Shown: positions 33,174 through 41,911 of the stretch, in pieces
Layout of the letters: each line of letters begins with the position of its first letter
Numbering within the stretch: the stretch's first letter is position 1
NCBI RefSeq assembly: GCF_016907735.1
Contig: NZ_JAFBCP010000001.1
Location: forward strand, 1,364,001 to 1,428,000
DNA: 64,000 nucleotides
Reading direction: 5' to 3'
Source: Brevibacterium paucivorans
Lineage (GTDB): Bacteria; Actinomycetota; Actinomycetes; Actinomycetales; Brevibacteriaceae
Position numbers and translations under genes: made by a program
Notes under the pieces: model-generated
Databases searched by the model: none
What the model saw: only the letters and a program-made list of their open reading frames with translations
Told to the model about the DNA's origin: nothing

Positions 33174-35042
33174 ATGGCACGCGCAGTTGGTATCGACCTC
33201 GGTACAACAAACTCAGTAGTGGCTGTCTTGGAAGGTGGAGAGCCCAAGGTTATTGCTAACGCCGAAGGTGGACGCACCACCCCATCGGTCGTGGCTGTCA
33301 ACAAGAACGGTGACTCGCTGGTTGGTGAAATCGCAAAGCGCCAGGCAGTCATGAACGTCAAGAACACGGTTGCTTCAGTTAAGCGCCACATGGGAACTGA
33401 CTGGACCACCGAACTGGACGGCAAGAAGCTCACTGCTCCAGAAGTTTCGGCACGTATTCTGCAGAAGCTCAAGCACGACGCTGAAGAATACCTGCAGGAA
33501 GAAGTCACCGACGCAGTGATTACCGTTCCCGCATACTTCAACGACGCTCAGCGTCAGGCAACCAAGGACGCAGGTCAGATCGCTGGTCTGAACGTTCTGC
33601 GCATCATCAACGAGCCAACCGCGGCAGCTCTCGCATACGGTCTGGAACGCGGTAAGGAAGACGAACTCATTCTGGTGTTCGACCTCGGTGGCGGTACCTT
33701 CGACGTGTCGCTTCTGGAAGTTGGCAAGGACGATGACGACTTCTCCACGATTCAGGTGCGTGCCACCTCGGGAGACAACAAACTGGGTGGTGACGACTGG
33801 GACCAGGCGATTGTTAACTGGCTGGTTGAAAAGGTCAAGAGCGGATACGGCGTTGACCCAACCAAGGACTCCTCGGCAATGCAGCGTCTGAAGGAAGCAG
33901 CTGAACAGGCCAAGAAGGAACTGTCCAGCGCAACCAGCACCAACATCAGCCTGCAGTACCTGTCCATGAGCGAAAACGGCCCAATCCACTTGGACGAAAG
34001 CCTGTCCCGCGCCAAGTTCGAAGAACTGACCCACGACCTACTCGAGCGCACCAAGGCTCCGTTCCAGGCAGTCATCCGTGACGCTGGTGTGGACGTCAAG
34101 GACATCGACCACGTTGTTCTGGTTGGTGGTTCGACCCGTATGCCAGCAGTCGCTGAAGTCGTGAAGGACCTGACTGGTGGTCGCGAACCTAACAAGGGTG
34201 TGAACCCAGACGAGGTTGTCGCAATCGGTGCAGCTGTTCAGGCTGGTGTGCTCAAGGGTGAACGTAAGGACGTTCTGCTCATTGACGTCACCCCACTGTC
34301 CCTGGGTCTGGAAACCAAGGGTGGCGTGATGACCAAGCTCATCGAACGCAACACCCCAATTCCAACCAAGAAGTCGGAAACCTTCACCACGGCCGAAGAC
34401 AACCAGCCTTCGGTTTCGATCCAGGTGTTCCAGGGTGAGCGTGAGTTCACGCGCGACAACAAGGCACTGGGAACCTTTGAACTGACCGGAATTGCGCCTG
34501 CGCCACGTGGTTTGCCACAGATCGAGGTGTCTTTCGACATCGACGCCAACGGTATCGTCCACGTGTCCGCAAAGGACAAGGGCACTGGTAAGGAACAGTC
34601 CATGACCATCACTGGTGGTTCGGCTATTCCTCAGGAAGACATCGAACGTATGGTGCGTGAAGCTGAAGAGCACGCGGAAGAAGACAAGAAGCGTCGCGAA
34701 GCAGCCGACAAGCGCAACGTTGCTGAAAACATGGCTTACCAGACCGACAAGCTCATCAAGGACAACAACGACAAGCTTCCTGAAGACGTGAAGAAGGAAG
34801 TTCAGGCCGACGTTGACGAGCTGAAGGAAGCGCTCAAGGGCGACGATGACGCAGCTGTTGAGAAGGCACTGGAGAAGCTCCAGACCTCGCAGACCAAGCT
34901 GGGTGAAGCACTCTACGCACAGCAGTCTGCTGACGGTGCCGCAGGTGCCGACGCTACAGGTGCCGGTGCGGCTGACTCCGCAAACGCGGACGACGACGTG
35001 GTAGACGCTGAAGTGATCGATGAGGACGAGGAGAACAAGTAA
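33174..35042 (+). CDS. dnaK: Hsp70 chaperone DnaK
   Basis: 622 residues from ATG 33174, behind GAGGAGG. Phosphate-1 loop [15 protein letters not shown], the [39 protein letters not shown] block, [14 protein letters not shown], and [13 protein letters not shown] mark the ATPase domain. The linker [19 protein letters not shown] leads to the substrate domain. The C-terminus is acidic ([17 protein letters not shown]) with an Ala/Gly-rich stretch. It folds proteins with GrpE and DnaJ. Codon use is biased as in highly expressed genes. Its stop overlaps the grpE start (TAATG). Two HAIR sites upstream place it under HspR. Confidence 0.98.
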   Translation: MARAVGIDLGTTNSVVAVLEGGEPKVIANAEGGRTTPSVVAVNKNGDSLVGEIAKRQAVMNVKNTVASVKRHMGTDWTTELDGKKLTAPEVSARILQKLKHDAEEYLQEEVTDAVITVPAYFNDAQRQATKDAGQIAGLNVLRIINEPTAAALAYGLERGKEDELILVFDLGGGTFDVSLLEVGKDDDDFSTIQVRATSGDNKLGGDDWDQAIVNWLVEKVKSGYGVDPTKDSSAMQRLKEAAEQAKKELSSATSTNISLQYLSMSENGPIHLDESLSRAKFEELTHDLLERTKAPFQAVIRDAGVDVKDIDHVVLVGGSTRMPAVAEVVKDLTGGREPNKGVNPDEVVAIGAAVQAGVLKGERKDVLLIDVTPLSLGLETKGGVMTKLIERNTPIPTKKSETFTTAEDNQPSVSIQVFQGEREFTRDNKALGTFELTGIAPAPRGLPQIEVSFDIDANGIVHVSAKDKGTGKEQSMTITGGSAIPQEDIERMVREAEEHAEEDKKRREAADKRNVAENMAYQTDKLIKDNNDKLPEDVKKEVQADVDELKEALKGDDDAAVEKALEKLQTSQTKLGEALYAQQSADGAAGADATGAGAADSANADDDVVDAEVIDEDEENK

Positions 35043-35767
35043 TGTCCACCGAGAAACCGTTCGACAGCGCTGGGGAGCCTGCTGAACAGGGCTTCTCGTT
35101 TACCGACAAGCGCCGTGTGGACCCCGAAACCGGTGAAGTGCGCGCCCCTAAGGACGCGCAGGAACCGGCAGGCGGACAGCCAGTAGGCGAAGAACCAGCG
35201 GCCGAGCCCGCTGGGGCCGAAGCCACAGAAGCTGGAGAGCCAGCAGCTGGGGAACCGGCAGCCGGAGAGCCAGCGGCCGACGCGAGCGACCTCGGGGTAG
35301 ATATCCCCGAGGACGCCTCGGAACTCAGCGACAGCGAAGGTGTGGAAGTGTCAGCGGAAGCTGCGCAGCACCTCGAGGATCTGCAGCGACTCAACGCCGA
35401 ATACGCGGCGTACCGTCGCCGTTCCGAACGTGAGCGCGACCGCGCCCACGAAAACGGAATGGTCAAGGTGACCGAGGCGCTCATGCCGATCCTGGACGAA
35501 GTGCGCCTGGCGCGCGAGGCCGGCGACGTCGAAGGGCCGTTCGCAAAGCACGTCGACAGGCTGTTCGAAGCCCTGAACAAGCTGGGCATTGAACAGTACG
35601 GCGAAGTCGGTGAAGTGTTCGACCCGAACGTTCACGAAGCGCTTATGCAACAACCAAGTGAGGAAGTCGAAGAACCCACGGTTTTCCTAGTTATGCAGCC
35701 GGGATACCGGATGGGCGAACGAGTCCTCAAAGCCGCACGTGTGGGAGTTCACGTACCCGCAGAGTAA
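35042..35767 (+). CDS. grpE: Nucleotide exchange factor GrpE
   Basis: 241 residues. Residues 1-100 are a long acidic, Ala/Glu/Gly/Pro-rich leader with repeats of GEPAAGEPA type, longer than in most GrpE. The coiled-coil and four-helix part follows (HLEDLQRLNAEYAAYRRRSERERDRAHENGMVKVTEALMPILDEV), and the C-terminal beta-wing has the family pattern YGEVGEVFDPNVHEALMQ ... PGYRMGERVLKAARVGV. It releases ADP from DnaK. It overlaps dnaK by one base. Confidence 0.96.
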   Translation: MSTEKPFDSAGEPAEQGFSFTDKRRVDPETGEVRAPKDAQEPAGGQPVGEEPAAEPAGAEATEAGEPAAGEPAAGEPAADASDLGVDIPEDASELSDSEGVEVSAEAAQHLEDLQRLNAEYAAYRRRSERERDRAHENGMVKVTEALMPILDEVRLAREAGDVEGPFAKHVDRLFEALNKLGIEQYGEVGEVFDPNVHEALMQQPSEEVEEPTVFLVMQPGYRMGERVLKAARVGVHVPAE

Positions 35768-35773
35768 GACGGG

Positions 35774-35806
35774 CGCGTGCTACGGCCTAAGGTGCCGTAG
35801 CACGCG
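35774..35806. repeat. Perfect 13-bp hairpin between grpE and dnaJ
   Basis: CGCGTGCTACGGC (35774-35786), 7-nt loop CTAAGGT, complement at 35794-35806. No T-run follows, so it is more likely an RNA-processing or stability element, or a partial terminator within the operon, than a full terminator. Confidence 0.7.
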
Positions 35807-35837
35807 AGCGGCAATGTAAGAAGGAAGGAGGTGCCAG

Positions 35838-36875
35838 ATGAACTCGGGACCTCAGAACGAATGGTTTGAAAAGGACTACTACGCAACCCTGGGGGTCTCT
35901 AAGGACGCCTCCGCCTCGGAAATAAAGAAGGCCTACCGCAAACTGGCCCGCAAATATCACCCGGATGCCAACCCGGGCGATAAAGCTGCGGAAGAGAAGT
36001 TCAAGGACGTCAGCGCCGCTAACCAGGTGCTGTCGGATCCGGAAACTCGAAAGCAGTACGACCAGGTTCGGGCCATGGGGTCCGGCGCACGTTTCAGCGC
36101 CGGATCCGGTGGCTCCGGCCAGGGGTTCGAGGATATTTTCTCTGGCCTGTTTAACACCGGTGGTGGCTACACGACCCGTGGAACCGGCGGTCCTGGTGGA
36201 CCTGACCTGGGAGACATCTTCGGAAACTTTGGCGGGGGAAACTTTGGCGGAGGATACTCGCCGGGAGGCTTTTCCGGTGGAGGGTACTCACCAGGTGGAT
36301 TCTCCGGTGGAGGATTTGGCCCGCAGAAGGGTGGCGACTTCAAAGCTTCGACGCGCTTGTCGTTTAAAGAAGCGGTTGAAGGCGCAACGGTGAAACTGAC
36401 GATGCCAGGTGGTAAACCGCTGACCGTGCGCACCCCGGTGGGGGTGAGTGACGGGCAGAAGGTTCGCTTGGCAGGCAAAGGCAAGCCGGGAACCAACGGT
36501 GGCCCAAATGGAGATGTGATCCTCACGGTTCACGTTGACAAGCACCCCGTGTTCACCCGCGATGGCAACAACCTGCGCATGAACTTGCCGGTGACGTTTG
36601 CGGAAGCGGCTCTGGGTGCGACGGTCGACGTTCCAACCTTGGGCGGCGGTTCCGTGCGCATGCGGGTGCCGGCGGGCACGCCGTCTGGACGGGTTCTGCG
36701 CGTCCGTGGCAAGGGGATCAACGGTAAGCAGACCGGTGACTTGCTGGTCACCATTGAGATTGCGGTGCCACGCAACCTGAACGCGGATGCAAAAGCGGCC
36801 GTGGAAGCCTTCGCAAAAGCCACGGAAGGCGAGGACCCGCGTGAGGGACTCGCATCCAAGGCAAGCCGAGGATGA
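35838..36875 (+). CDS. dnaJ: DnaJ-family co-chaperone lacking the zinc-finger domain
   Basis: 345 residues behind GGAAGGAGG. The J-domain covers about residues 10-78 with the HPD motif ([10 protein letters not shown]). A Gly/Phe-rich region follows with a duplicated [11 protein letters not shown] unit (residues about 140-160). Then come two C-terminal beta domains ([61 protein letters not shown]). No CxxCxGxG repeats are present, so it is of the CbpA/type II class although it sits in the dnaK operon, where many actinobacteria have a type I DnaJ. It stimulates DnaK ATP hydrolysis. Confidence 0.93.
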   Translation: MNSGPQNEWFEKDYYATLGVSKDASASEIKKAYRKLARKYHPDANPGDKAAEEKFKDVSAANQVLSDPETRKQYDQVRAMGSGARFSAGSGGSGQGFEDIFSGLFNTGGGYTTRGTGGPGGPDLGDIFGNFGGGNFGGGYSPGGFSGGGYSPGGFSGGGFGPQKGGDFKASTRLSFKEAVEGATVKLTMPGGKPLTVRTPVGVSDGQKVRLAGKGKPGTNGGPNGDVILTVHVDKHPVFTRDGNNLRMNLPVTFAEAALGATVDVPTLGGGSVRMRVPAGTPSGRVLRVRGKGINGKQTGDLLVTIEIAVPRNLNADAKAAVEAFAKATEGEDPREGLASKASRG

Positions 36876-36881
36876 TGCGCC

Positions 36882-37331
36882 GTGATTAGTTCAAGCGCAG
36901 CAGTGTATGTCATTTCGGTGGCAGCGGACCTTGCTGGGATGCACCCGCAGACGCTTCGCCAATATGACCGGCTTGGCTTGGTGATCCCTGAGCGGACTGC
37001 CGGCCGAGGTCGTCGCTACTCCGCTGACGACGTTGCCAAGTTGCGGCTCATCCAGCAGCTGAGTCAGGACGAAGGCATCAACCTGGCCGGTATCAAGCGG
37101 ATCCTCGAGCTTAGAGAGGAAGTTGACGAAGCCCGTCGCCAGCTCAGGGCCATGGAAGAGAAAGTAGAGGCCGCGCGTCAGCATGCCGCCGCGGTGGACC
37201 GAGTGTTCGCCGCCGGTTCAGCGGGAGACGTGGTGTCGATTCTCAAGGGGGAACGACCTCGGACGCGGATTGCGGGAGCATTGCTCCCGCCAGCACGTTC
37301 AGGCCGACCCACGCTAGTACACAGGCGGTAG
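36882..37331 (+). CDS. hspR: MerR-family heat-shock repressor HspR
   Basis: 149 residues from GTG 36882, six bases after the dnaJ stop. The MerR winged-helix is clear: YVISVAADLAGMHPQTLRQYDRLGLVIPERTAGRGRRYSADDVAKLRLIQQLSQDEGINLAGIKRILEL, then a dimerisation coiled coil (REEVDEARRQLRAMEEKVEAARQHA). Binding to the two HAIR sites before dnaK, with DnaK as co-repressor, is established for this family in Streptomyces. The tail (GERPRTRIAGALLPPARSGRPT) is basic and probably disordered. Confidence 0.95.
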   Translation: MISSSAAVYVISVAADLAGMHPQTLRQYDRLGLVIPERTAGRGRRYSADDVAKLRLIQQLSQDEGINLAGIKRILELREEVDEARRQLRAMEEKVEAARQHAAAVDRVFAAGSAGDVVSILKGERPRTRIAGALLPPARSGRPTLVHRR

Positions 37332-37363
37332 GTAGAGCCTTAGATAGATAGAGCCTTAGAACC

Positions 37364-38113
37364 TTACAGCCACTGAGGGGGCGCAGGGAGATCTCGAGGA
37401 GTCGAGTCACCCGCGCCTCCTTTTGCGTTGTCATCGCGCCCGGACACTGGCCAACCGCGGCCCAGCAGGTGTTGGAGAACCTCGGCTTTGTGGCCGGTCA
37501 CCTGGACCTGTTGGGTGTCTTCGCTGGTGCACATGTGTAGGTCTTCGCCCGTGTCGGTGAAGTGAAGCAGATAGTTCACGGGTTCGCCCCGGTCCTCCCA
37601 TGTGGAGGTGACGTCGGTTAGGAGCCGGTCGGTCACCTCGGCGGGGAAGTCCAGCGCAGTCATCCCAATGTTGAGGTCAAGCGCGTGGATAAAGCACTCA
37701 CGGGCACGCAGCCACGGAATGTCAGAGGCGGGGATAGTGGCCCCGCGTCCGCTGACCACCTGGGTTTCCCAGCGGTCCTGGGGGAGGAGGCCGAGGTCGT
37801 GGGCGAGTTCGTCTGCAACCTCGTGTGACATGGTGATGACGTCACCGTTTTCGAGGTGTTTGACGTCATCTTCGATGGCTTGGTCGCGGGCGTCGCGGGA
37901 CGGGTACATGGGGGTCTTTTCGCCGGTGCGCGCCCAGTGGAGCAGACGCATGAATCCTTCTGCGTTGTGCATCATGTGTACGGCCACGTGCTTGCGTGAC
38001 CAGTCTGGTAGGAGTGACGGTTCGTCCAGGTTGGCCCTGGAGAGCTGGTCGAGGGTTTGAAGGTAGAACGCTTCAGCCAGCGTGCGGAAGTCGAGGTCTT
38101 TTTGAAGAGACAT
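37364..38113 (-). CDS. Mycothiol-dependent maleylpyruvate isomerase family protein
   Basis: 249 residues. The DinB-like four-helix N-terminal domain reads LPDWSRKHVAVHMMHNAEGFMRLLHWARTGEKTPMYPSRDARDQAIE, nearly the textbook MDMPI_N block, with histidines 42-49 and ECFIHALDL (E-x3-H) as the likely Zn ligands. An SCP2-like C-terminal domain (TDTGEDLHMC ... VTGHKAEVLQHLLGR) follows. The characterised relative isomerises maleylpyruvate in gentisate degradation using mycothiol; many relatives have other unknown substrates. No gentisate genes are near. It is convergent with hspR and followed by the anion transporter upstream on the same strand. Confidence 0.85.
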   Translation of the reverse strand: MSLQKDLDFRTLAEAFYLQTLDQLSRANLDEPSLLPDWSRKHVAVHMMHNAEGFMRLLHWARTGEKTPMYPSRDARDQAIEDDVKHLENGDVITMSHEVADELAHDLGLLPQDRWETQVVSGRGATIPASDIPWLRARECFIHALDLNIGMTALDFPAEVTDRLLTDVTSTWEDRGEPVNYLLHFTDTGEDLHMCTSEDTQQVQVTGHKAEVLQHLLGRGWPVSGRDDNAKGGAGDSTPRDLPAPPQWL

Positions 38114-38185
38114 GAATGTACCTTTGTGAGGTGGGTTGGTTGGCCGTGGGCCGGAGCGCCCGGGGTGGGCGCCCGGGCGCGTGCC

Positions 38186-39787
38186 TTAGACCAGGCCGAT
38201 CCACTTCCAGTAGGTGGCTGAAAGTAGCAAGACCAACAGGTACCCGACCACGGTGATGGGGATACCGGCCTTGAGGAACTGCTTGGCTGTGAACGCACCG
38301 GTTCCGTACGCCAGCATGTTCTGTGGCGCGGAGATGGGGAGCAGGAAGCCGAAGCAGATGAGGAACTGCTGGATGATGACGAATCCGATGCCCCCGTTTG
38401 CCGCGCCGGGTACGGACTGCGCGAGTGCGATGAACACGGGGATGAGGGCGGAGCTGAGCGAGGTCGCTGAAGCGAAGCCCAAGTGGATGAGAATGGTGAA
38501 GAGGCCGACGATTGCGATCATGGCGAGCATTGGCATGTTCGTGATGCCGATTGCGCCGAAGGTCTTTTCTGACAGCCATTCTGCGGCGCCGGTCTTAAGG
38601 AGAAGGCTACCGAGCGAGATTCCCACGGCGAACACGATGAGGGTTCCCCAGTTGATGAGCTTTTCGGCGGTCTTCCACGAGAACACGCCAACCTTGGGGA
38701 GGAGCAGGAAGCCGATGGCGACGATGGTGACCGTTGCGGAGTCGAATGGGTGGAGGGACTTTTCGGTTGCCCACAGGAAGAGCAGGATGACCGCGACGAT
38801 GATGAGGCGGATTTCTTTACCGGTGATGGGGCCGAGTTCTTTCAGATTGCGTTCGATGACTGCGCGACCACCTTCGATGTGGTCGACTTCGGGTTTGATG
38901 GCCCATCGCATGATGAAGTAGAGAGCGATGCTCATCAGGACCGACCATGGGGCGGCCCACATGAACCACTGACCCCAGGACACCTGCTGTTGCATTGAGG
39001 TCTCGATGAAGTTGGTAGCGACAATGTTCTGTGCGGCCGCGGTCTTGATGCCGACATTCCACACGGAAACCGCTTGAGCGGCGGTGATGATCAGCAGGGC
39101 TCCCAAGCGGGAGTTGGTCGCCAGGCCGAATGCGGCGACCATACCCAGGAGGATGGGGACGACTGCTCCGGCGCGTGCGGTGGCTGAGGGAACGAAGAAC
39201 GCCAGGATTGTGGAAATGGCGATGGCACCGATGAGGACGTTGCTGGTCTTTTCACCGGCGAATTTGAGGACGAGGAGGGCGAGGCGTTTGTGGAGGCCGG
39301 TGGCCTGCATGGCGGCGGCCAGTGCGAGGGCGGCTGCGACGAGGGCTACTGCTGAGCTGGCAAAGCCGCTGAGGGCTAATTTGATGGAGTCACTTGTGCC
39401 CATGGCATCTGCGGTTTCGCCTGTGAGTGGCGGGGCGAACGACAGAGCAATCGTGATGATGCCGACGATGAGAATTGAGGACACCGTGTAGCTGACGGCT
39501 TCGGTGACCCACATGATGATGGCGAACGCCAGGATGGCGAGGGCTTGTTTACCTGCGAGGGTGAGGCCATCGCCGGTGGGGATGAGCAGGATGCCAAAGA
39601 GGGCGATGAAGGAGACGGCAAACCAGATGGGTTTGAGGTTGAGGTGGGCTAGGAAGCCGTCGGGGTGTTTGTTGGATTCTTCTGCGCTTGCGCGTGCTAC
39701 CGCCTCTTTTTCGCGTTTGACCTCGGCGGAGGCTTGCGAGCGTTGTTCAGCCTTTTTACGAAGTGAGCTTTTGGCGGGCTCGGCCAT
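38186..39787 (-). CDS. DASS/SLC13-family anion (dicarboxylate) transporter
   Basis: 533 residues from ATG 39787; an upstream in-frame extension is possible because the ribosome site is weak. Residues 1-45 are charged and cytoplasmic. About 11-12 hydrophobic segments follow with an internal duplication. The two substrate-loop regions read FFVPSATARAGAVVPIL and LGFASATSLSSALIPVFIAL, which take the place of the S-N-T motifs of DASS carriers. GALLIITAAQAVSVWN and ISAPQNMLAYGTGAFTAKQFLKAGIP are further family blocks. It should import dicarboxylates or related anions with sodium or by exchange. The 72-base gap after it holds a GC-rich hairpin (38152-38180) that could end its transcript. Confidence 0.85.
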   Translation of the reverse strand: MAEPAKSSLRKKAEQRSQASAEVKREKEAVARASAEESNKHPDGFLAHLNLKPIWFAVSFIALFGILLIPTGDGLTLAGKQALAILAFAIIMWVTEAVSYTVSSILIVGIITIALSFAPPLTGETADAMGTSDSIKLALSGFASSAVALVAAALALAAAMQATGLHKRLALLVLKFAGEKTSNVLIGAIAISTILAFFVPSATARAGAVVPILLGMVAAFGLATNSRLGALLIITAAQAVSVWNVGIKTAAAQNIVATNFIETSMQQQVSWGQWFMWAAPWSVLMSIALYFIMRWAIKPEVDHIEGGRAVIERNLKELGPITGKEIRLIIVAVILLFLWATEKSLHPFDSATVTIVAIGFLLLPKVGVFSWKTAEKLINWGTLIVFAVGISLGSLLLKTGAAEWLSEKTFGAIGITNMPMLAMIAIVGLFTILIHLGFASATSLSSALIPVFIALAQSVPGAANGGIGFVIIQQFLICFGFLLPISAPQNMLAYGTGAFTAKQFLKAGIPITVVGYLLVLLLSATYWKWIGLV

Positions 39788-39929
39788 GGCGTTCCAATCT
39801 TTGGGTGCGGGTGTTCCTGCAGTCACCGAAGAGGATACGCCCCGTGCGTGACATTTTCGTGAACTGTCACATTGTGGGTGAGGGCTTCTACGTATGTGGG
39901 CAGGCGCTGAATTTGGGGTGTGGATGTGC

Positions 39930-39967
39930 AAGAGGGCCGAGGCTGTTTTGTGTGCCCCGGCCCTCTT
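39930..39967 (-). terminator. Terminator hairpin after the first LPXTG gene
   Basis: AAGAGGGCCG (39930-39939) and CGGCCCTCTT (39958-39967), 10-bp perfect stem with an 18-nt loop. It lies between the convergent ends of nothing else, 38 bases after the LPXTG gene stop on the minus strand. The T-run is weak. Confidence 0.55.
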
Positions 39968-40005
39968 GCGTGCCGTATTTAGTTGTTGCGTTGCTTTACT
40001 GGGTT

Positions 40006-41706
40006 TTACTTGGTGCGACGGCGGGTGATCAGCACGGTTGCTGCGCCTACGGTGAGGAGTGCCCCACCGGCGAGCAGGCCTGTGAGTCCTGCACCGGTGC
40101 GTGGGAGGTCCGAGGAGTTGCCGGCGCTGGAGTCGTTGCCGGAACCTGAACCGTTATCCGAACCGCTGCCCGAGCCGTTGTCGCCTGCTTCAGCGTCATC
40201 GTCGTTGTCGCTCTTCTTGCCGTTGGTGACGGTGAAGTGGTCGGTCAGTTCGCCTTGTTCGCTCTTGATGGTGACCTTGTACTTGCCGACGAAGCTTTCA
40301 ATGCTTTGGCCCCTTTGAACACCGTTAAGCGTGGTTCCCCAGCGGCCTTCTTTGTCAGCGGTTGCTTCGTTTTCGTAGTCTTCGACCTTGCCTTCGCCGT
40401 CAACTTTGGTGACCGAGTAGGTGAACTTCTCGTTTGACTTGAGGCCGATGACACCGATCTGAACGCCGGATTCCTTGTCGAGGAATTCTTTTGCGGTCAG
40501 TTCGTGGCGGTCCAGTTTCAGTTGGTACCGGACTTCGTGTTCGTCCGGGTTGCCACTGTCTTCACTGTCTTTGACTACGGTGAACTTGGTGACTGAATCC
40601 AGGGTGGTGCCGTTTTCATCCTCGAGTTTCACCGTGTATTCGCCAGGGAGGACGCTTTCGTCGGTGTCGCTAGGAACTTCGACGTAGAACGTGCCATTTG
40701 CTTCTTTGGCGGTAAACGTGCCGGTGGAGCTGATTTCTTCGCCACCGTGGATGCTCCAGGTGTACTTCTTGCCAGGTTCCAGGTTCTTGTACTCGACGGC
40801 GTGCCCGTTGTCGCGGAACGGTGTGGCGCGTACCTTGTCGTGTTTAACCGAGATTTCTGGTTTTGGTGCGTCAGGGTTGTCGCCGTCGCCTGGGTTCTCG
40901 TCACCTGGGTTCTCGTCGTCACCGATTACTGAGAACGTGGCGGTGCCGACGGTCTCACCGTTTTCGTCCTTGACGGTCACGGTGTAGTTAGCGATCAGGG
41001 CGTCTGCCGCTCCATCCTGGTTTGGAGGTGTGACAGTGAAGTTCCCGTCGCTGTCTTTGGCGGTGAAGGAGCCTGGGTGTTCAATGTTGTGGTCGCTGGT
41101 GAGCGTCCACGAGTACTTCTTGCCGGATTCCAGGTTCTTGAAGTTGACGGTTTGCCCGTTGTCGCGGAAGTCGGTGGCCTGCTTCTTCTTGTTCTCAACT
41201 GAAAATTCAGGCTTGGAAGCGTCTGGGTTGTCACCGTCGTCTGGGTTCTCGTCACCTGGGTTCTCGTCGTCACCGATTACTGAGAACGTGGCGGTGCCGA
41301 CAGTCTCACCGTTTTCGTCCTTGACGGTCACGGTGTAGTTAGCGATAAGGACGTCTGCCGCTCCGTCCTGGTTTGGAAGTGTGACAGTGAAGTTCCCGTC
41401 GCTGTCTTCGGCTGTGAAGGAGCCTGGCTCTTCAATATGGTGGTCACTGGTGAGCGTCCACGAGTACTTCTTGCCGGATTCCAGGTTTTTGAAGTTGACG
41501 GTTTGCCCGTTGTCGCGGAAGTCAGTGGCCTGCTTTTTCTTGTTCTCAACTGAAAATTCTGGCTTGGGTGCTTCCGGCTCGTCTGTTGCTGAAGCGGGTG
41601 CGGAGCCGGGGTTTGTGGCCTCTGGGGTTGCGATTGCCGCGGGGCCAGCAAACGCTACAGATCCCGCTACGATTGCAACGGCTGGGGCGAGGATGATTTT
41701 CTTCAT
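40006..41706 (-). CDS. LPXTG-anchored repeat surface protein 1
   Basis: 566 residues. A signal peptide (MKKIILAPAVAIVAGSVAFAGPAAIA) is followed by three related domains of about 100-117 residues, the first two nearly identical (SVENKKKQATDFRDNGQTVNF ... NYTVTVKDENGETVGTATFSVIGDDENPGDENP). A fourth, different domain (RYQLKLDRHELTAKEF) follows. The sorting signal is DLPRTG, a hydrophobic stretch and RRRTK. The domains look like Ig-like beta modules. Sortase would attach it to the wall; no sortase is in the window. It shares N-terminus, sorting signal and domains with three neighbours. Confidence 0.93.
   Translation of the reverse strand: MKKIILAPAVAIVAGSVAFAGPAAIATPEATNPGSAPASATDEPEAPKPEFSVENKKKQATDFRDNGQTVNFKNLESGKKYSWTLTSDHHIEEPGSFTAEDSDGNFTVTLPNQDGAADVLIANYTVTVKDENGETVGTATFSVIGDDENPGDENPDDGDNPDASKPEFSVENKKKQATDFRDNGQTVNFKNLESGKKYSWTLTSDHNIEHPGSFTAKDSDGNFTVTPPNQDGAADALIANYTVTVKDENGETVGTATFSVIGDDENPGDENPGDGDNPDAPKPEISVKHDKVRATPFRDNGHAVEYKNLEPGKKYTWSIHGGEEISSTGTFTAKEANGTFYVEVPSDTDESVLPGEYTVKLEDENGTTLDSVTKFTVVKDSEDSGNPDEHEVRYQLKLDRHELTAKEFLDKESGVQIGVIGLKSNEKFTYSVTKVDGEGKVEDYENEATADKEGRWGTTLNGVQRGQSIESFVGKYKVTIKSEQGELTDHFTVTNGKKSDNDDDAEAGDNGSGSGSDNGSGSGNDSSAGNSSDLPRTGAGLTGLLAGGALLTVGAATVLITRRRTK
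40921..41622. repeat. 351-bp tandem coding repeat, two units
   Basis: ACCGATTACTGAGAACGTGG starts at 40921 and again at 41272, giving a period of 351 bases (117 codons). The two units are nearly identical over most of their length, so the duplication is recent or kept alike by recombination. Units encode the first two domains of the surface protein. Confidence 0.85.
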
Positions 41707-41763
41707 GACATTCCTTCCACAGTTCTTTCGCGTGTAATACTCACTATGGTTTTCTTCTGACGT

Positions 41764-41794
41764 CGCAACAATATTTGTAAGTTTTGTTCGTCAC
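41764..41794 (-). promoter_or_regulatory. Shared LPXTG upstream element, copy 1
   Basis: Contains ATATTTGTAAGTTTTGTTCG followed by TCAC, preceded by CGCAACA. It lies 58-88 bases before the start of LPXTG protein 1. Similar AT-rich strings precede all four LPXTG genes. Confidence 0.6.
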
Positions 41795-41911
41795 ATTTTT
41801 CGCGGTCTCCAGTGAATCTTCAGTTGTTAAGCAGGTCACACGGATTGCGGGTTGTGTTACTGAGAAGCGCGTGTGAGCCCACAGGGCAGCCGGACGACGG
41901 GAGCCAGGCAA

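Noticed and set aside
31492..37331. A genomic island or prophage bounded by the IS element
   Set aside because: The genes after the IS are the core Hsp70 operon; no integrase, phage genes or tRNA-attached repeats are present.
37332..37363. Direct repeat TAGAGCCTTAGA between hspR and the isomerase-family gene
   Set aside because: Two short copies in a 32-base convergent gap; too little to support a function.
40921..41622. Direct repeats resembling a CRISPR-like array
   Set aside because: The repeats are 351-bp, in frame, and encode protein domains; there are no short regular repeats with spacers and no cas genes.
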